From assembly GCA_001579985.1 (NCBI GenBank), contig LRSR01009592.1, positions 1 to 46,665 on the forward strand: a DNA stretch of 46,665 bases. The letters run 5' to 3'. This DNA is from Hypsibius dujardini (lineage: Eukaryota > Tardigrada > Eutardigrada > Parachela > Hypsibiidae). Within the stretch, counting starts at the first letter, position 1; each line of letters starts with the position of its first letter. This document shows positions 11,224-21,579 of the stretch, in pieces. Below the pieces are notes generated by a model. The model was not told the DNA's origin. It made no database searches and was given only the letters and a program-made list of their open reading frames with translations. Made by a program: the position numbers and the translations under genes.

Positions 11224-11773
11224 AACAAAAACACAGACACAGACACAAATACAGACACAGACATAGACACAGACACAGACGCAGACAGAAAATTTGGCTA
11301 GAGTCTGAGAATTAGCCGGAAATATGTATTAAAGGTAGGAAACTGGGATTATACTCTACATGAAGGTGCACTGCGCATACCATGCAGTGCACATCTCCTC
11401 GTTGTGAGCAATGCACAACCTGCGCGCACTGCACAAAAGTCATCGATGACAGCGCAAGAAATTCCATAGACTGACGTGCATTATTTTTTGTGATTGTTTT
11501 CCCAGTCGAACTTTTCCCATTTTTCCCACATCAACTTTTTTCCCAATTACCAATCTTATTTCACGCGAGGATCTGCATCAACTGAAGCTCTTCGAGTAAG
11601 AGAACGCGTGGAAAATTAATTTAAAGCGCGAGACGGTAAGAAATGGCTGCCGTTGAGGAGTTCCTCGGGTCTCCCCCCTTTTTCGATGTCTTCCCCCGTG
11701 TTCGAGTCCCGAAGCTCTTGATTTTCCCAATGGCAGACTATTTCTAGATTCGAAAGAACCGCTCGGAGCGAAA
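10438..11773. other. Intergenic region between CRAT and PSMD2
   Basis: Carries the CRAT 3' UTR and the PSMD2 promoter and 5' UTR. It includes a CAGGCA microsatellite and a perfect 9-bp hairpin (GTGCACTGC / GCAGTGCAC) at about 11365-11391. No credible ORF or tRNA was seen. Confidence 0.6.
11043..11290. repeat. CACAGG/ACAGAC hexanucleotide microsatellite
   Basis: Mixed ACAGAC, ACACAA and CACAGG units with a near-perfect CACAGG core at about 11140-11222. The long minus-strand frames over it are repeat artefacts. Confidence 0.94.
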
Positions 11774-13535
11774 ATGGTCGCCAAGGCTGCGGAGAAAGGC
11801 GATGCGAAGAACGTAGCGGAGCAGCAGGAAAAAGATAAAAAGAAAGCTGAAAAGGAAAATGAAGTTGTATGTGCTGCCTCTGTCTTCTCAGTTTTCTTAC
11901 GCGATTTGTGACTTTTGTTTGCGATTCAGTCCGAGGAGGATCAGAAGCTGCAGGCGGACCTCAATTTGCTGGTCGAACGATTCCAGGTGAGGCATTTTGC
12001 TCTTGGGGGTTCGGCAGGCTTTTTAACGTTGGGGTCCAGAGGGGCGATGGGGGGGGGAATCGTTGATTTTGCAGTTGTTTATGCCTCATTACTGCGATCT
12101 TTCGTTCTCTTTTTCTTTTTTTTGTTCGTTATTCAGAGGAGGCAATTTCAATCCTACTGTTTTTGTTTGCTATTTGTTATTTATACCTATTACTTGTGCA
12201 TGAATTGATTGATTGACTGTCTCGGTTGTTTATCGGTTATACGACGCCTTGATTGATGAGTTGATTGATTGACTCTCTGTTGTTTACCTGTTATGCGAGG
12301 CCTTGATTGATGAGTTGATCTCAACGCTCTATGTGTTTTTGTTTTAGCTGGTTGTGGTTGGTTGATTGAAGGATATGTGTTAATACTTTTCGATATACTT
12401 GTTCCGTTGTCTTTTTAACTGATCGATCGGTCTACAACAGATGCTGTATTCTCGTTAACATATCATTTTGATTTTTGTTTCAGGATGCGGATTCGGGAGT
12501 GCAGAAGTCTGCGCTGGAGAGTCTTCGGAATATGATTCGCTCCTCCACCACCTCGATGACGTCCGTGCCGAAACCGCTGAAATTTCTGCGCCCTCACTTT
12601 GATGTGATGAAGGAGGTCTTTGAGAAGATCACCGATCCCGCTGTTAAGGTGTGGGAAGAAAATGATAACTTCAGAAGAAGCATGCTAGGTTTAAATTTCT
12701 CTGTCTGTTTGTCCGTCTGTCTGTCTGTCTGTCCGTCTGTCTGTCTGCCTGTCTGTCTGTCTGTCCGTCTGTCTGTCTGCCTGCCTGTCTGTATGTCCGC
12801 CTGTCTGTATGTCTGTCTGGTTGTTAAAGTTCGGAATAATTTGACTGTAGAAAACGTGCGCCAGTGTTTTGAGTGTGATGGCCATGACGATGAGCACCAC
12901 TCGCGAGTCCATCAAATACAAGCTGCTAGGCACCAAGGAGGATATCGGATCGTGGGGCCACGAATACGTTCGGTGAGCCTTTTCGAGCGATCGTTTTTTC
13001 GATCTGCGATTTGAAGATAATTAATTGAGTTACTCACCTTGATCAAATTTTGTTAGGAATACACATTTTAATTTAGAAATTACCCTTCTTGTTGGCGAGT
13101 GTTAATCAGTTAAATTATTTTTGAAGTCATAGTGTTAAATAATACTTTCGAGTTTTGTTGTTAAGTTACTGAATCTTAAATTCGATTTTTTACAATTCTG
13201 GTTTGAAGTATTTATTTTATTGTATTATTTTGTTCTTCGTAGTTTTGAGTAGATTTTTTGGTTAATTTTTGCAGCCATTTGGCCGGTGAGGTGACCCAGG
13301 AGTGGAATGAGAACGCGAAGGACGACGCGGAGAAGAAGGAAGTGCTGCTAAGTCTTGCGCGGGAGATTGTCGGCTATTTTATGGGCCATAATGCCGAACC
13401 CGAGGCCTGCGATCTCCTGATGGAAATTGAAAATCTCCCGCTGCTACCGGAATTTGTCGATGCTCATGCTTATGGAAAAGTGTGCCTGTATTTAATCAGG
13501 TATACAGACAGACAGAGACAGGCAGGCAGACAGGC

Positions 13536-13576
<41 letters not shown>

Positions 13577-14480
13577 GGCAGGCAGGCAGATAGGCAGATA
13601 GGCAGACAAGTAGACAATCAGTTATTCATTCAGGCTTCGTGGAATTTCATTAGAAGATATCAGTCTATATAATGACTGTAATTTTGCGTGCTCTTTAGCT
13701 GTGTCCCTTATGTCGCCGACCCGGAAGACGGTCATCTCCTTCGCGCATCCATCAAGCTCTACCACAAGTTCAACCAATACACCGAAGCCCTCCGATTGGC
13801 GATCCGCCTGAACGACATGGACATGATCAAGGAGCTCTTCACCACCTGCCCCGACCGCTCCGTCCAGAAGCAGATGGCCTTCATTCTGGCACACAGTCAA
13901 GTCTACCTAGACTTGGACGAGTCCTCAGACGGGTACGTACAATTCAGCGTCCCTTACCATTTTAATAATTTGAAATTTCAAAATAACAGAAACTGAAATG
14001 GACAGCTTAATTATTTTATTTTAAAAAATAATTAGTATTGAATTTCAGTCTTAAAAGGATCATTACTACTTGTGGTGTTACGAACAAGATTTTCACGGTA
14101 GTTTATTTATATATTAACGTGTAAATAATTACTCTAGGTACGACGAATTTATGGGTATTATGTCCAATTCGGATTTGAATACCAATCATCTGGCCTTGGC
14201 TCGGGAACTGGACATTGCCGAGCCGAAGAACCCGGAAGATGTCTATAAGTCTCATCTGGAGCAGCATCGGCCCTACGGAGGAGCAAGTCTGGACTCTGCG
14301 CGGCAGAATCTGGCGTCGGCCTTTGTCAATGGCTTTTTGAACTGCGGCTTCGGATCGGATAAGATGTTTGCCGAGGATGGGAATAAGTGGATCTACAAGA
14401 ACAAGGAGCATGGTATGCGAAAACTGTTTGTCTGTCTGCCTGTCAATCTGTCTGTCTGTCTGCCTGCCTATCTGTCTGCC

Positions 14481-14525
<45 letters not shown>

Positions 14526-17027
14526 GCCTGCCTGCCTGTTTGACAGGCTGTGTCTGTTTGTGTCTGTCTGCATGTCTGTCTGGTCGTCAGTCTATCTCTG
14601 TATGTTCCTTTGCCTGACTGTCCGGCATCTCTTCCCATTTTTAGGCATGTTGAGTGCGACCGCTTCGCTTGGTCTGATCCTGCTGTGGGATGTGGACGGC
14701 GGTTTGACGCAAATCGACAAGTACCTCTACGCCACCGATGACTACATCAAATCCGGCGCCATGTTGGCCTGCGGCATCGTCAACGCCCGCATCCGAAATG
14801 AATGCGATCCCGCCAAGGCACTGCTGGGGGAACACGTCTTGAATAAGTCCAACATCATCCGAACTGGTGCCATCATCGGGTATGCCTCTTAAGTGGTGCT
14901 TATTCAAATCCATTTTTGTCCAATATTCCTTTTTTATTTATGATTTTTAGGCTAAGTCTCGCATATGCCGGGACGAATCGCGGCGATGTCTTGGAGCTCC
15001 TCCTCCCGGTGCTTGACGATGAGGCCAGCAGTTTGGAGATTCGCTGCTTCACCGCCGTCTCGCTTGGTCTGATCGCCGTCGGTACCTGCAACTCGGAGGT
15101 CGGCGAGGCTATCCTGCATTGTCTGATGGACCGCAGCGCGCTGGAGTTGAAGGATCCCCTGGCCAAGATGATGGCGCTCGGGTTGGGCCTGTTGTTTATG
15201 GGCCAGCAGGAGAAGGTGGACACGGTGCGAGCGACCCTTCAGGTGCTGGATGAGCCGTTCCGGACGATTGCGGTCACGTTCGCGGATGCGTGTGCCTATG
15301 CGGGGACGGGGAATGTCTTGAAGGTCCAGCAGTTCCTGCATATCTGCAGCGAGCATTTTGAGTCACCGAAAAAGGTAAGACAGACTGACATATAGACAGA
15401 CCGACAGCAAGGCAGATTAAAACACGGCAGGCAGGCGGACTGACATACAGACAGGTGAAGAGACAGACAGACAGACAGTCAATCAAACAGACATACAGAC
15501 AGGTGAAGAGACAGACAGACAGACAGTCAATCAGGCAGACGAGCAGACATACAAACAGGTGAAGAGACAGACAAACTTACAGGCAGGCAAGCGGACAGAT
15601 AGACATAGATCTTTATGGATTGTGAAAATTCAGACGATTCTTTTGTAGGAGGACGATAAGCAGGCCGATGCGTCGACATCTGCTGCACCCTTGGGAGCGG
15701 CTGCCGCGGCCGCCGCGGCTGTGGAGAAAGACAAGAAAAAGGACGAAGGCAATGACAACGCAATGAAGCAGGGTGTGGCGGCTCTGGGTATCGCGTTGAT
15801 TGCCATGGGAGAGGATATTGGGGCGGAGATGTCTTTGAGATCGTTCGGTCACCTGGTATGTGCGAGTGATTAATCGTGCATGCCAACGTAGAGCTGCAAA
15901 CAAGCAGCCGTGTAGACGGAAACACCTCTGCAGACGGACATTGCCATCTGGACAGTCAGGCAGTCAAGTACCGAAAGAGTCATTTAGGCAGACAACGACA
16001 TGCAATCTCACACAAAAGAGTCAGACAGACACAGACAGCGCCTCAGTAAGGCAGGGAAACAGACAGACAGACAAGTCCATAGACAATGAGTGAGTCAGAC
16101 AGATAGAATTGTTTAGATTTTCAGACAAACAAATAGACAGGCAACAGCATGCGGAGTCAGGCAGTCCGCCAAACAGGCATTTAGACCACCAATGGGGACT
16201 GTCTTGTAGTTGCGCTACGGTGATCCAGCTCTGCGACGTGCCATCCCACTAGCGCTTGGTCTCCTGTCCGTTTCCAATCCTAAACTGCCCGTGATGGACA
16301 CTCTCAGCAAATTCTCCCACGACAACGACAGTGAAGTGGCATCCAACTCGGTCTTCGCCATGGGTCTCATCGGAGCTGGTAAATGAATTCAAATATAATA
16401 CAATAATTTAAAAAATAATTACAGCTTCAACATGTAGCTTTTGTTATTTTTAAAAGAAATTACTTATTATTTTATTAATGGTTTTACTTATTTCTATATT
16501 TCTTATTTATTTTATTTTAAATATTATTATAATTATTTGTTTTATTTATATTCTTTTGAAGTGATTTAGTCTTTGATTGATTATTTTATTTACTTAAATT
16601 GTTAATAATTCGGGGTGTGCTTCTAGGAACAAACAACGCTCGTTTGGCGACGATGCTGCGGAATCTGGCCGTCTACCACACTAAGGACGCCAACAGTCTC
16701 TTTATGGTGCGGATCGCGCAGGGCCTCTTGCATATGGGCAAGGGCACGCACTCGCTGTCGCCGCAATACAGCGACCGTTTCCTCGTGAGCCGAGCAGCTT
16801 TGGCTGGATTGATAATCGTTTTGTCTTCCTGCCTGGACGTCAAATCAAGTAAGTAAAAATAGCTGTCTGGATATCGCTTGCTCTTAGACAGACAGGAGAC
16901 GGGGCAGAGGCTGATGGATATGATTGTTGCCTGGCTGCTAGTTAAACAGGCAGGCAACAAGCAAACACTGCTCTCAGGAGAACAGATATTCAGGCAGGCA
17001 GATAAGACGGACAGTCAGTCAGTTAGA

Positions 17028-17083
<56 letters not shown>

Positions 17084-17456
17084 CAGAAAACAGGAGTGTG
17101 ACAGACGGACAAAGAAAGCATTTCGATAATAATGTTATGAGGATAAATCGAATTCTGCTTTGCAGCTATACTCGGGAAGCATCACTACCTGCTCTACTAC
17201 CTGGTCCCTGCCATCCAGTCAAGAATGTTGGTCTGCTTCGACGAGGAGCTGAAGCCCATCACCACGTCTGTTCGAGTTGGAACGGTACGCCAGCTTTGTT
17301 TTACTGTGATGAATTGCATGATTATCTAGTTTTCATGTCTGCATGTACCTGACTGCAAACTGTGTCTTGCTTGAAAAGGCCTTTCCCCGTTTGCCTTTTT
17401 TTTTCCTTTCTGACTTCCTCTACTCAGCTTCCTAATGTCTATACACAGTCTATCTG

Positions 17457-17491
<35 letters not shown>

Positions 17492-18001
17492 GCCTGTCTG
17501 TTGTCTGAATTTCTATCTCTCTGCCTGCCTATGTGTTTGCCTATTGTCTATTTGTCTGGCTGCTTCTATGGGCCTTTCATCGCTTGCTTGTTCACTTGTG
17601 TGTTTGTACCCTTGTCTGTCATTCTGCCTTCCGGTCTGAATCAGTTGAGTCACTGATTGATCGATTTCTAATCTTTGTTATCTGTTTTGTCGTCTTCCGT
17701 CTAGGCCGTGGACACGGTGGGCCAAGCTGGTCGCCCGAAGGCCATCACCGGCTTCCAGACACACACCACGCCTGTACTGTTGAACTACGGCGAACGCGCG
17801 GAATTAGCTTCAGATGAGTGTGCGTCTCTTCCTCTCTACTCCCCAATCAATGTTGATTATTTTTCTATCTATTACTTTTCTTGAATTTGAATAATACATA
17901 ATTACCGGTGGTGATGCATAATTTCAGACATACCTTTGACGTCAATTTTGGAGGGATTCGTCATTCTCCGAAAACGCTCCACCGACCACGAAATGGCTTA
18001 A
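11774..18001 (+). CDS. PSMD2: 26S proteasome regulatory subunit 2 (RPN1)
   Basis: Scaffold subunit of the 19S base; RPN1 docks ubiquitin, ubiquitin-shuttle proteins and a deubiquitinase. Exons: 11774-11866, 11930-11986, 12484-12648, 12851-12972, 13275-13499, 13699-13932, 14138-14412, 14645-14879, 14951-15374, 15649-15855, 16210-16378, 16627-16848, 17166-17284, 17705-17819, 17928-18001. They total 2736 nt, 911 residues (human 908), with every junction in frame. The charged N terminus leads into SEEDQKLQ, then [19 protein letters not shown] and [15 protein letters not shown]. The toroidal PC repeats follow, including [65 protein letters not shown] and LSKFSHD. The end is [11 protein letters not shown] and [10 protein letters not shown]. 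An Ala/Lys-rich loop (exon 15649-15855) replaces the acidic-basic linker of other animals. Looks fully functional. Confidence 0.97.
12700..12820. repeat. CTGT microsatellite in PSMD2 intron
   Basis: CTGT/CCGT units within intron 12649-12850, ending about 30 nt before the acceptor. Confidence 0.93.
13503..13618. repeat. ACAG microsatellite in PSMD2 intron
   Basis: GACA/GGCA units start immediately after the donor, whose sequence (gtatacagacag) runs into the repeat. Polarity is opposite to the preceding intronic tract. Confidence 0.94.
14426..14600. repeat. CTGT microsatellite in PSMD2 intron
   Basis: Occupies most of intron 14413-14644, with a perfect CTGT core at about 14480-14527. Confidence 0.94.
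15376..15605. repeat. ACAG microsatellite with a nested minisatellite
   Basis: Intron 15375-15648 contains ACAG units. Around 15443-15575 a longer block of roughly 47-56 nt, recognisable by CAGGTGAAGAGACAGACA, is repeated three times. Tetranucleotide growth has been overlaid by duplication of a larger unit. Confidence 0.88.
15900..16170. repeat. Decayed ACAG repeat in PSMD2 intron
   Basis: Loose CAGACAGA, CAGGCAG and GACAAAC motifs spread through intron 15856-16209, apparently an old tract interrupted by substitutions. Confidence 0.75.
16990..17090. repeat. ACAG microsatellite in PSMD2 intron
   Basis: Perfect GACA run at about 17030-17082 in intron 16849-17165, preceded by degraded units from about 16890. 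Confidence 0.93.
17441..17520. repeat. CTGT microsatellite in PSMD2 intron
   Basis: Short CTGT tract in intron 17285-17704, followed by decayed units to about 17630. Confidence 0.9.
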
Positions 18002-18250
18002 TCGTTCACACGCGGAAGCGTTTTCCCAATTCGGTTAACCGCTTTTCTTTTCATTATTATTTCATGTAGTCCGCCGTATTCAGGTGCATATTATCTGTAC
18101 TTACAATTTATTCTGCTGGTCTGGTCGGGATGTCGTTTTTTCCACGATGATGATAACTCATGCTGGCTTTTCAGTTTTGGCTGAACAATATTGAGTCACT
18201 TGCAATGTATTCACGGAAATCGGCACGACAAAAAACCAAAACTAATTTCG

Positions 18251-18669
18251 TGGCCACAATTTTGGGTGGTCTGAGTTTGAGCCATCAGGGTGGTCTGAGT
18301 TTGAGCCATTAGGTTGGTCTGAGTTTGAGCCATTAGGGTGGTCTGAGTTCGAGCCATCGGGGTGGTCTGAGTTCGAGCCATCGGGGTGGGCTGAGTTCGA
18401 GCCATCAGGGTGGTCTGAGTTTGAGCCACTCTTGTTTAGAACTTGCCACTGCTTTCTCCTGAATCTTTGATTTAATACCGGGCCCAGCGGAAAAATTGGA
18501 TTGAGCAAGCTGCGCTAAATTCCGCTAAAATATAAAAGCTCAATCAATCGATCAATCGAGTAAAGGCTGCATGGTCAGTTGTGGTCAAGAGCGTGTGCGC
18601 GCGGTCACTTAATCAGCTCGAACTCGGATCACCCTTTTTGGCTTAATGTTTGCCACCCAAAATTGTGGT
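18251..18669. mobile_element. Non-autonomous TIR element, copy 2, with internal expansion
   Basis: Related over its length to the element at 9915-10228. Shared interior text includes GAACTTGCCACTGCTTTCTC, ATCAATCGATCAAT and GGCTGCATGGTCAG, in the same order. The ends are again inverted (TGGCCACAATTTTGGGTGG on the left; CCACCCAAAATTGTGG on the right), but outer bases have diverged and no target duplication is certain. It lies 250 nt downstream of the PSMD2 stop codon. Confidence 0.82.
18268..18435. repeat. 24-bp tandem repeat, seven copies
   Basis: Seven head-to-tail units of exactly 24 nt built on GGTCTGAGTTTGAGCCAT. The related copy at 9915-10228 has only about two units at the same place, so the array expanded inside the element. 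A minus-strand frame across it encodes an 8-residue repeat but has no gene context. Confidence 0.93.
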
Positions 18670-19547
18670 AATTTGCCTAGCAACAGCAAAAGCTGATCAA
18701 AAAATTTAGTTGGACTGATTTAATGTTTAATTAGGGTTTATTGTAGTTTTTTAAAATAAACAGATTGAAACTCTTAGGAACAATTTTTTTACCGCTTTTA
18801 CTAAAAAAAATCTAACCTATTTTATAAACAAATAAAATTAGCGACTAATTATTTTTATTTCTTTAGTTTCTAGAAATTCTAACTAAAGACATTTGGGACT
18901 AATTTGTCAGTTTCGTTTTACTGATTCCAAAATAACTGAACTAAACTTTAAACTACTTCTTAATTTTTTTTAATTTTTCGTTTTTTCTTCCTTAACTCCT
19001 AGGGCTCGTATGTTTGCCCATTACCTTTTTGAACTTGAACTTGAACTTGAACTTTAGACCGAACTTTGGAATGAACTTAGAGAAGAATACGCACAGAGAC
19101 AGGCGTCAACGACGTGTTTTTATGGGAGATCTCTATTACTGATACCAGGCAAACGCGATGGGTTGAATCGCTACTGGGGTTGAGTCGGTCGGGTGGCGAA
19201 GGGCGCCACAAGTGTAAGCGACCTTAAATTAAACGCGTTGTTTACAATTTACACTTGTGGCGCCCTCCACCCGACCGAATCAACCCATGTAGTGATTAGA
19301 CCCAGCGCGTTTGCCTGGTAAAGTTTGCCTGAATTACCGTCTGAACACAAAAACCCTGACAGGTTTTCGTGTGCGGTTTTTGAGTCAATTTCGCAACCCA
19401 TTGCGTGCGAGTTGCAGAAATGTGTTTATATATAAATAAACAACCTTATAGATTCTTCGCAGATTTTAATTGTCTATCCGAGCGTCGACTTGCGCGCAAT
19501 CCTTTTTGGGTTTTTTCTGTTGTGGTTTGGGAGAGCTTATTCTGAGA
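18670..19547. other. Intergenic region before the P450 cluster
   Basis: AT-rich, with a short GAACTT tandem at about 19030-19060 and an inverted-repeat element at 19145-19318. No gene seen. Confidence 0.6.
19145..19318. mobile_element. Foldback MITE with long inverted arms
   Basis: Two arms of about 72 nt are inverted copies with few mismatches: CCAGGCAAACGCG at the left tip and CGCGTTTGCCTGG at the right tip. At the inner ends they read GGCGCCACAAGTGTAA and TTACACTTGTGGCGCC. About 30 nt of AT-rich spacer separates them. TA flanks both ends (19143-19144, 19319-19320), consistent with a TA target duplication. No coding capacity. Confidence 0.88.
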
Positions 19548-20161
19548 ATGGTTGTGCCCGTGCTAATTGCTGTTGTGGTCCTTGTGCTGTCGCTTTTCTT
19601 ACGGACATCGCGGTGACCGAAGAATTTCCCGCCAGGACCATCAGGTCAGAAAATACAGGCAGGCAGGCAGGCAGGCAGGCAGGTAGGCAGGCAGGCAGGC
19701 AGAAACATAGGCATACAATAGGCAAACAGACCAACCGAGAGACAAACATACAAACAGACAAGCATACAAACAGACAGGCAGGCAGGCAGGCAGGCAGGCA
19801 AACAGGCAAACAGACAAACAGACAAACAGACACAAAATACTGATCCAGGGAAAGCATCTAGTTTACATGTTGAATATTATTTTCAGGCATCCCTTATTTT
19901 GGAAACAACCTGTCGCTGGGCAGTAAACCGGCTGTCAATTTGATAGAATGGAAAGAAAAGTACGGCGACGTTTTCGGCATCTATAACGGACGATATCCGG
20001 TGGTTGTTGTGAGTGACGTTCACATCCTTCGCAAGCTCTTCAGTGAAGACATTGCGGCTGGTCGAATATCCGGGAGCCAACTCCGTCTCAAGGATTCTCC
20101 AATCCCATTCGGCATCGGCTTGATCTTCAGTCAGGGGTTGTTTCACGAAATGTTTAAAATT
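19548..20161 (+). pseudogene. Truncated clan-2 cytochrome P450 pseudogene (copy A)
   Basis: Exon 1 (19548-19644) encodes an N-terminal membrane anchor MVVPVLIAVVVLVLSLFL, followed by an in-frame TGA at 19614-19616 just before PKNFPPGP. Exon 2 (from 19887) matches the other copies (KPAVNLIEWKEKYGDVFGIY, LRKLFSEDIAAGR, GIGLIFSQG). It breaks off at about 20137, before the WxxHR helix-C motif. The remaining four exons, including the haem-binding one, are absent, and a lectin ORF follows within 150 nt. It cannot make a working enzyme. Confidence 0.85.
19658..19830. repeat. CAGG/ACAG microsatellite in P450-A intron 1
   Basis: CAGG units at 19658-19700 and again near 19775-19800, with ACAG/ACAA units between and after. 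It sits in the intron position that carries an ACAG-polarity tract in every other P450 copy here. Confidence 0.93.
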
Positions 20162-20295
20162 TAATATTGCGTCTTGACAAATCAAATGCATGAACTTTTT
20201 GATACATGTAAAATATGGGCTCACTTTAGGAACTTGAGGAAATTATTTAATCGACTGTATGTGTTCCAGGACTTGTTACGCCCACACCTGCCACC

Positions 20296-20682
20296 ATGTG
20301 CCCTGAATCTTCGTCCTCATCGGCGGTAGCGTTCTTTACCACAAACAGCATCTTACCGGGACACACTTTAGAGCAAGGGACTATTCTGTGGTCCGGAAAC
20401 AAGTCGGCCAAATTGATCCTCCAGGCGGACGGTAATTTGGTGGTGTATCGAGTCAAGTCGTACTTCGACGAGGTGGCCACTTGGGTGACCGGTACGAGTG
20501 CACTGATAAACAAGCCCACCGTCGTGGCACTTGATTCCAGCAGAGAGTTGCAGCTGTTGAGTGGCAGTGGTGATATTGTCTGGAAGTTGGGCTCCGGACA
20601 GGCGCAGAATGCCTGTACGTCTTTGTGGCTCAGGGACGACGGAACCATTTGTCTGGCCAAGAATGCAGTCTGCCTGTGGTAA
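20296..20682 (+). CDS. Bulb-type (mannose-binding-like) lectin domain protein, small ORF
   Basis: Intact 128-residue ORF whose ATG has a strong context (GCCACCATG). It is nearly all one bulb-type lectin domain. The motif QADGNLVVY fits the QxDxNxVxY mannose-site consensus, followed by DIVWKLGSG and TICLAKNAVCLW. There is no signal peptide. The frame is open upstream to an acceptor-like TTCCAG at 20269, so it may be the 3' exon of a longer gene or a fragment of the multi-domain pseudogene downstream. It sits between P450-A and that pseudogene on the same strand. Sugar binding is inferred from the motif only. Confidence 0.55.
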   Translation: MCPESSSSSAVAFFTTNSILPGHTLEQGTILWSGNKSAKLILQADGNLVVYRVKSYFDEVATWVTGTSALINKPTVVALDSSRELQLLSGSGDIVWKLGSGQAQNACTSLWLRDDGTICLAKNAVCLW

Positions 20683-21579
20683 ACGAGTTATGCAGAACTT
20701 TCAGTTCAACCAATTGTACGTGTACGAGACTTGTCATTCACCAGATAATTGAGAGCGTTTGACTGTGTTAGCAAAGAATGAAACGAATTCTGGTGAATGC
20801 GAATTTGCAGCATAGAGCATTGCCAGATTGTGTATTAGTCTTGCATTGCGCACTTGAAAGTCCAACGTTCGTGCAGGTCTTTTGCTAATTAGAAATTTCA
20901 TATACGATTTTAGATAAACATGACTTTTTAACACGTTCAAATATATTTTAATGCAATTTGTATGGTTTGGCCGTTTGTGTTACTTTAACCGGATAGAACT
21001 CATCCTCAAGAAAATCCGAACATATCAAAACAATTGATACTCCAAACCACACGCCTTCTCATTTAATTTCAACATGCAGTTTCATCAAGTTAAAATTTTT
21101 CATCTCATTTTCCGCATCAAAGGACCGATTGATATGACTGTAAGTAAATTTTAAGGTGATGATGTCTAGCTCACTTACCCTCTCTTAAGAGTTTGACTAA
21201 TCCTTATCGGTCTGGTGAGCGAGATGCCATCCCGTCCCCACCTCCAAAAGTGTTTCCCTATTAAAATCAATTACAAATGCATTTCAGTTAAGTTGTTTCT
21301 CGAGATCGAACTCTTTCGGCCGCGTAAAGTGTTTTAGTAAAAATAAAGAGAAATGTTTTTTATGCTACCTCCAGCGGCTAAACTCGAGCAGTTTCATGTT
21401 GACCTTATACTGCTTCATGAAATTCCATCAATGACCACTAATTACTGTAGACAGCTCGTGCAGAAAGTTGCAGTGGTTCGCTGTTAAGCCAGCTTTTTTT
21501 GGTGTGTAGACCAGAATAGCCTACTGGATGAGAGTCTGCAGACGTAACTACAAACCTGCAAACATATGGAACTCATTTT

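Noticed and set aside
11690-11720. tRNA-like GTTCGAGTCCC box
   Set aside because: No A box, no cloverleaf stems at the right distance; it lies in the PSMD2 5' region.
12880-13014. Alternative frame continuing past the PSMD2 microsatellite
   Set aside because: The correct frame here is [14 protein letters not shown]-type, matching the proteasome subunit; the longer ORF joins repeat to an out-of-frame exon.
18268-18435. CRISPR-like regular array
   Set aside because: Units are contiguous without spacers, in animal DNA, and inside a transposon copy.
18211-18508. Minus-strand ORFs with an 8-residue repeat (TTLMARTQ-type)
   Set aside because: A 24-bp tandem array always gives an open periodic frame; no start context, splice partners or family resemblance.
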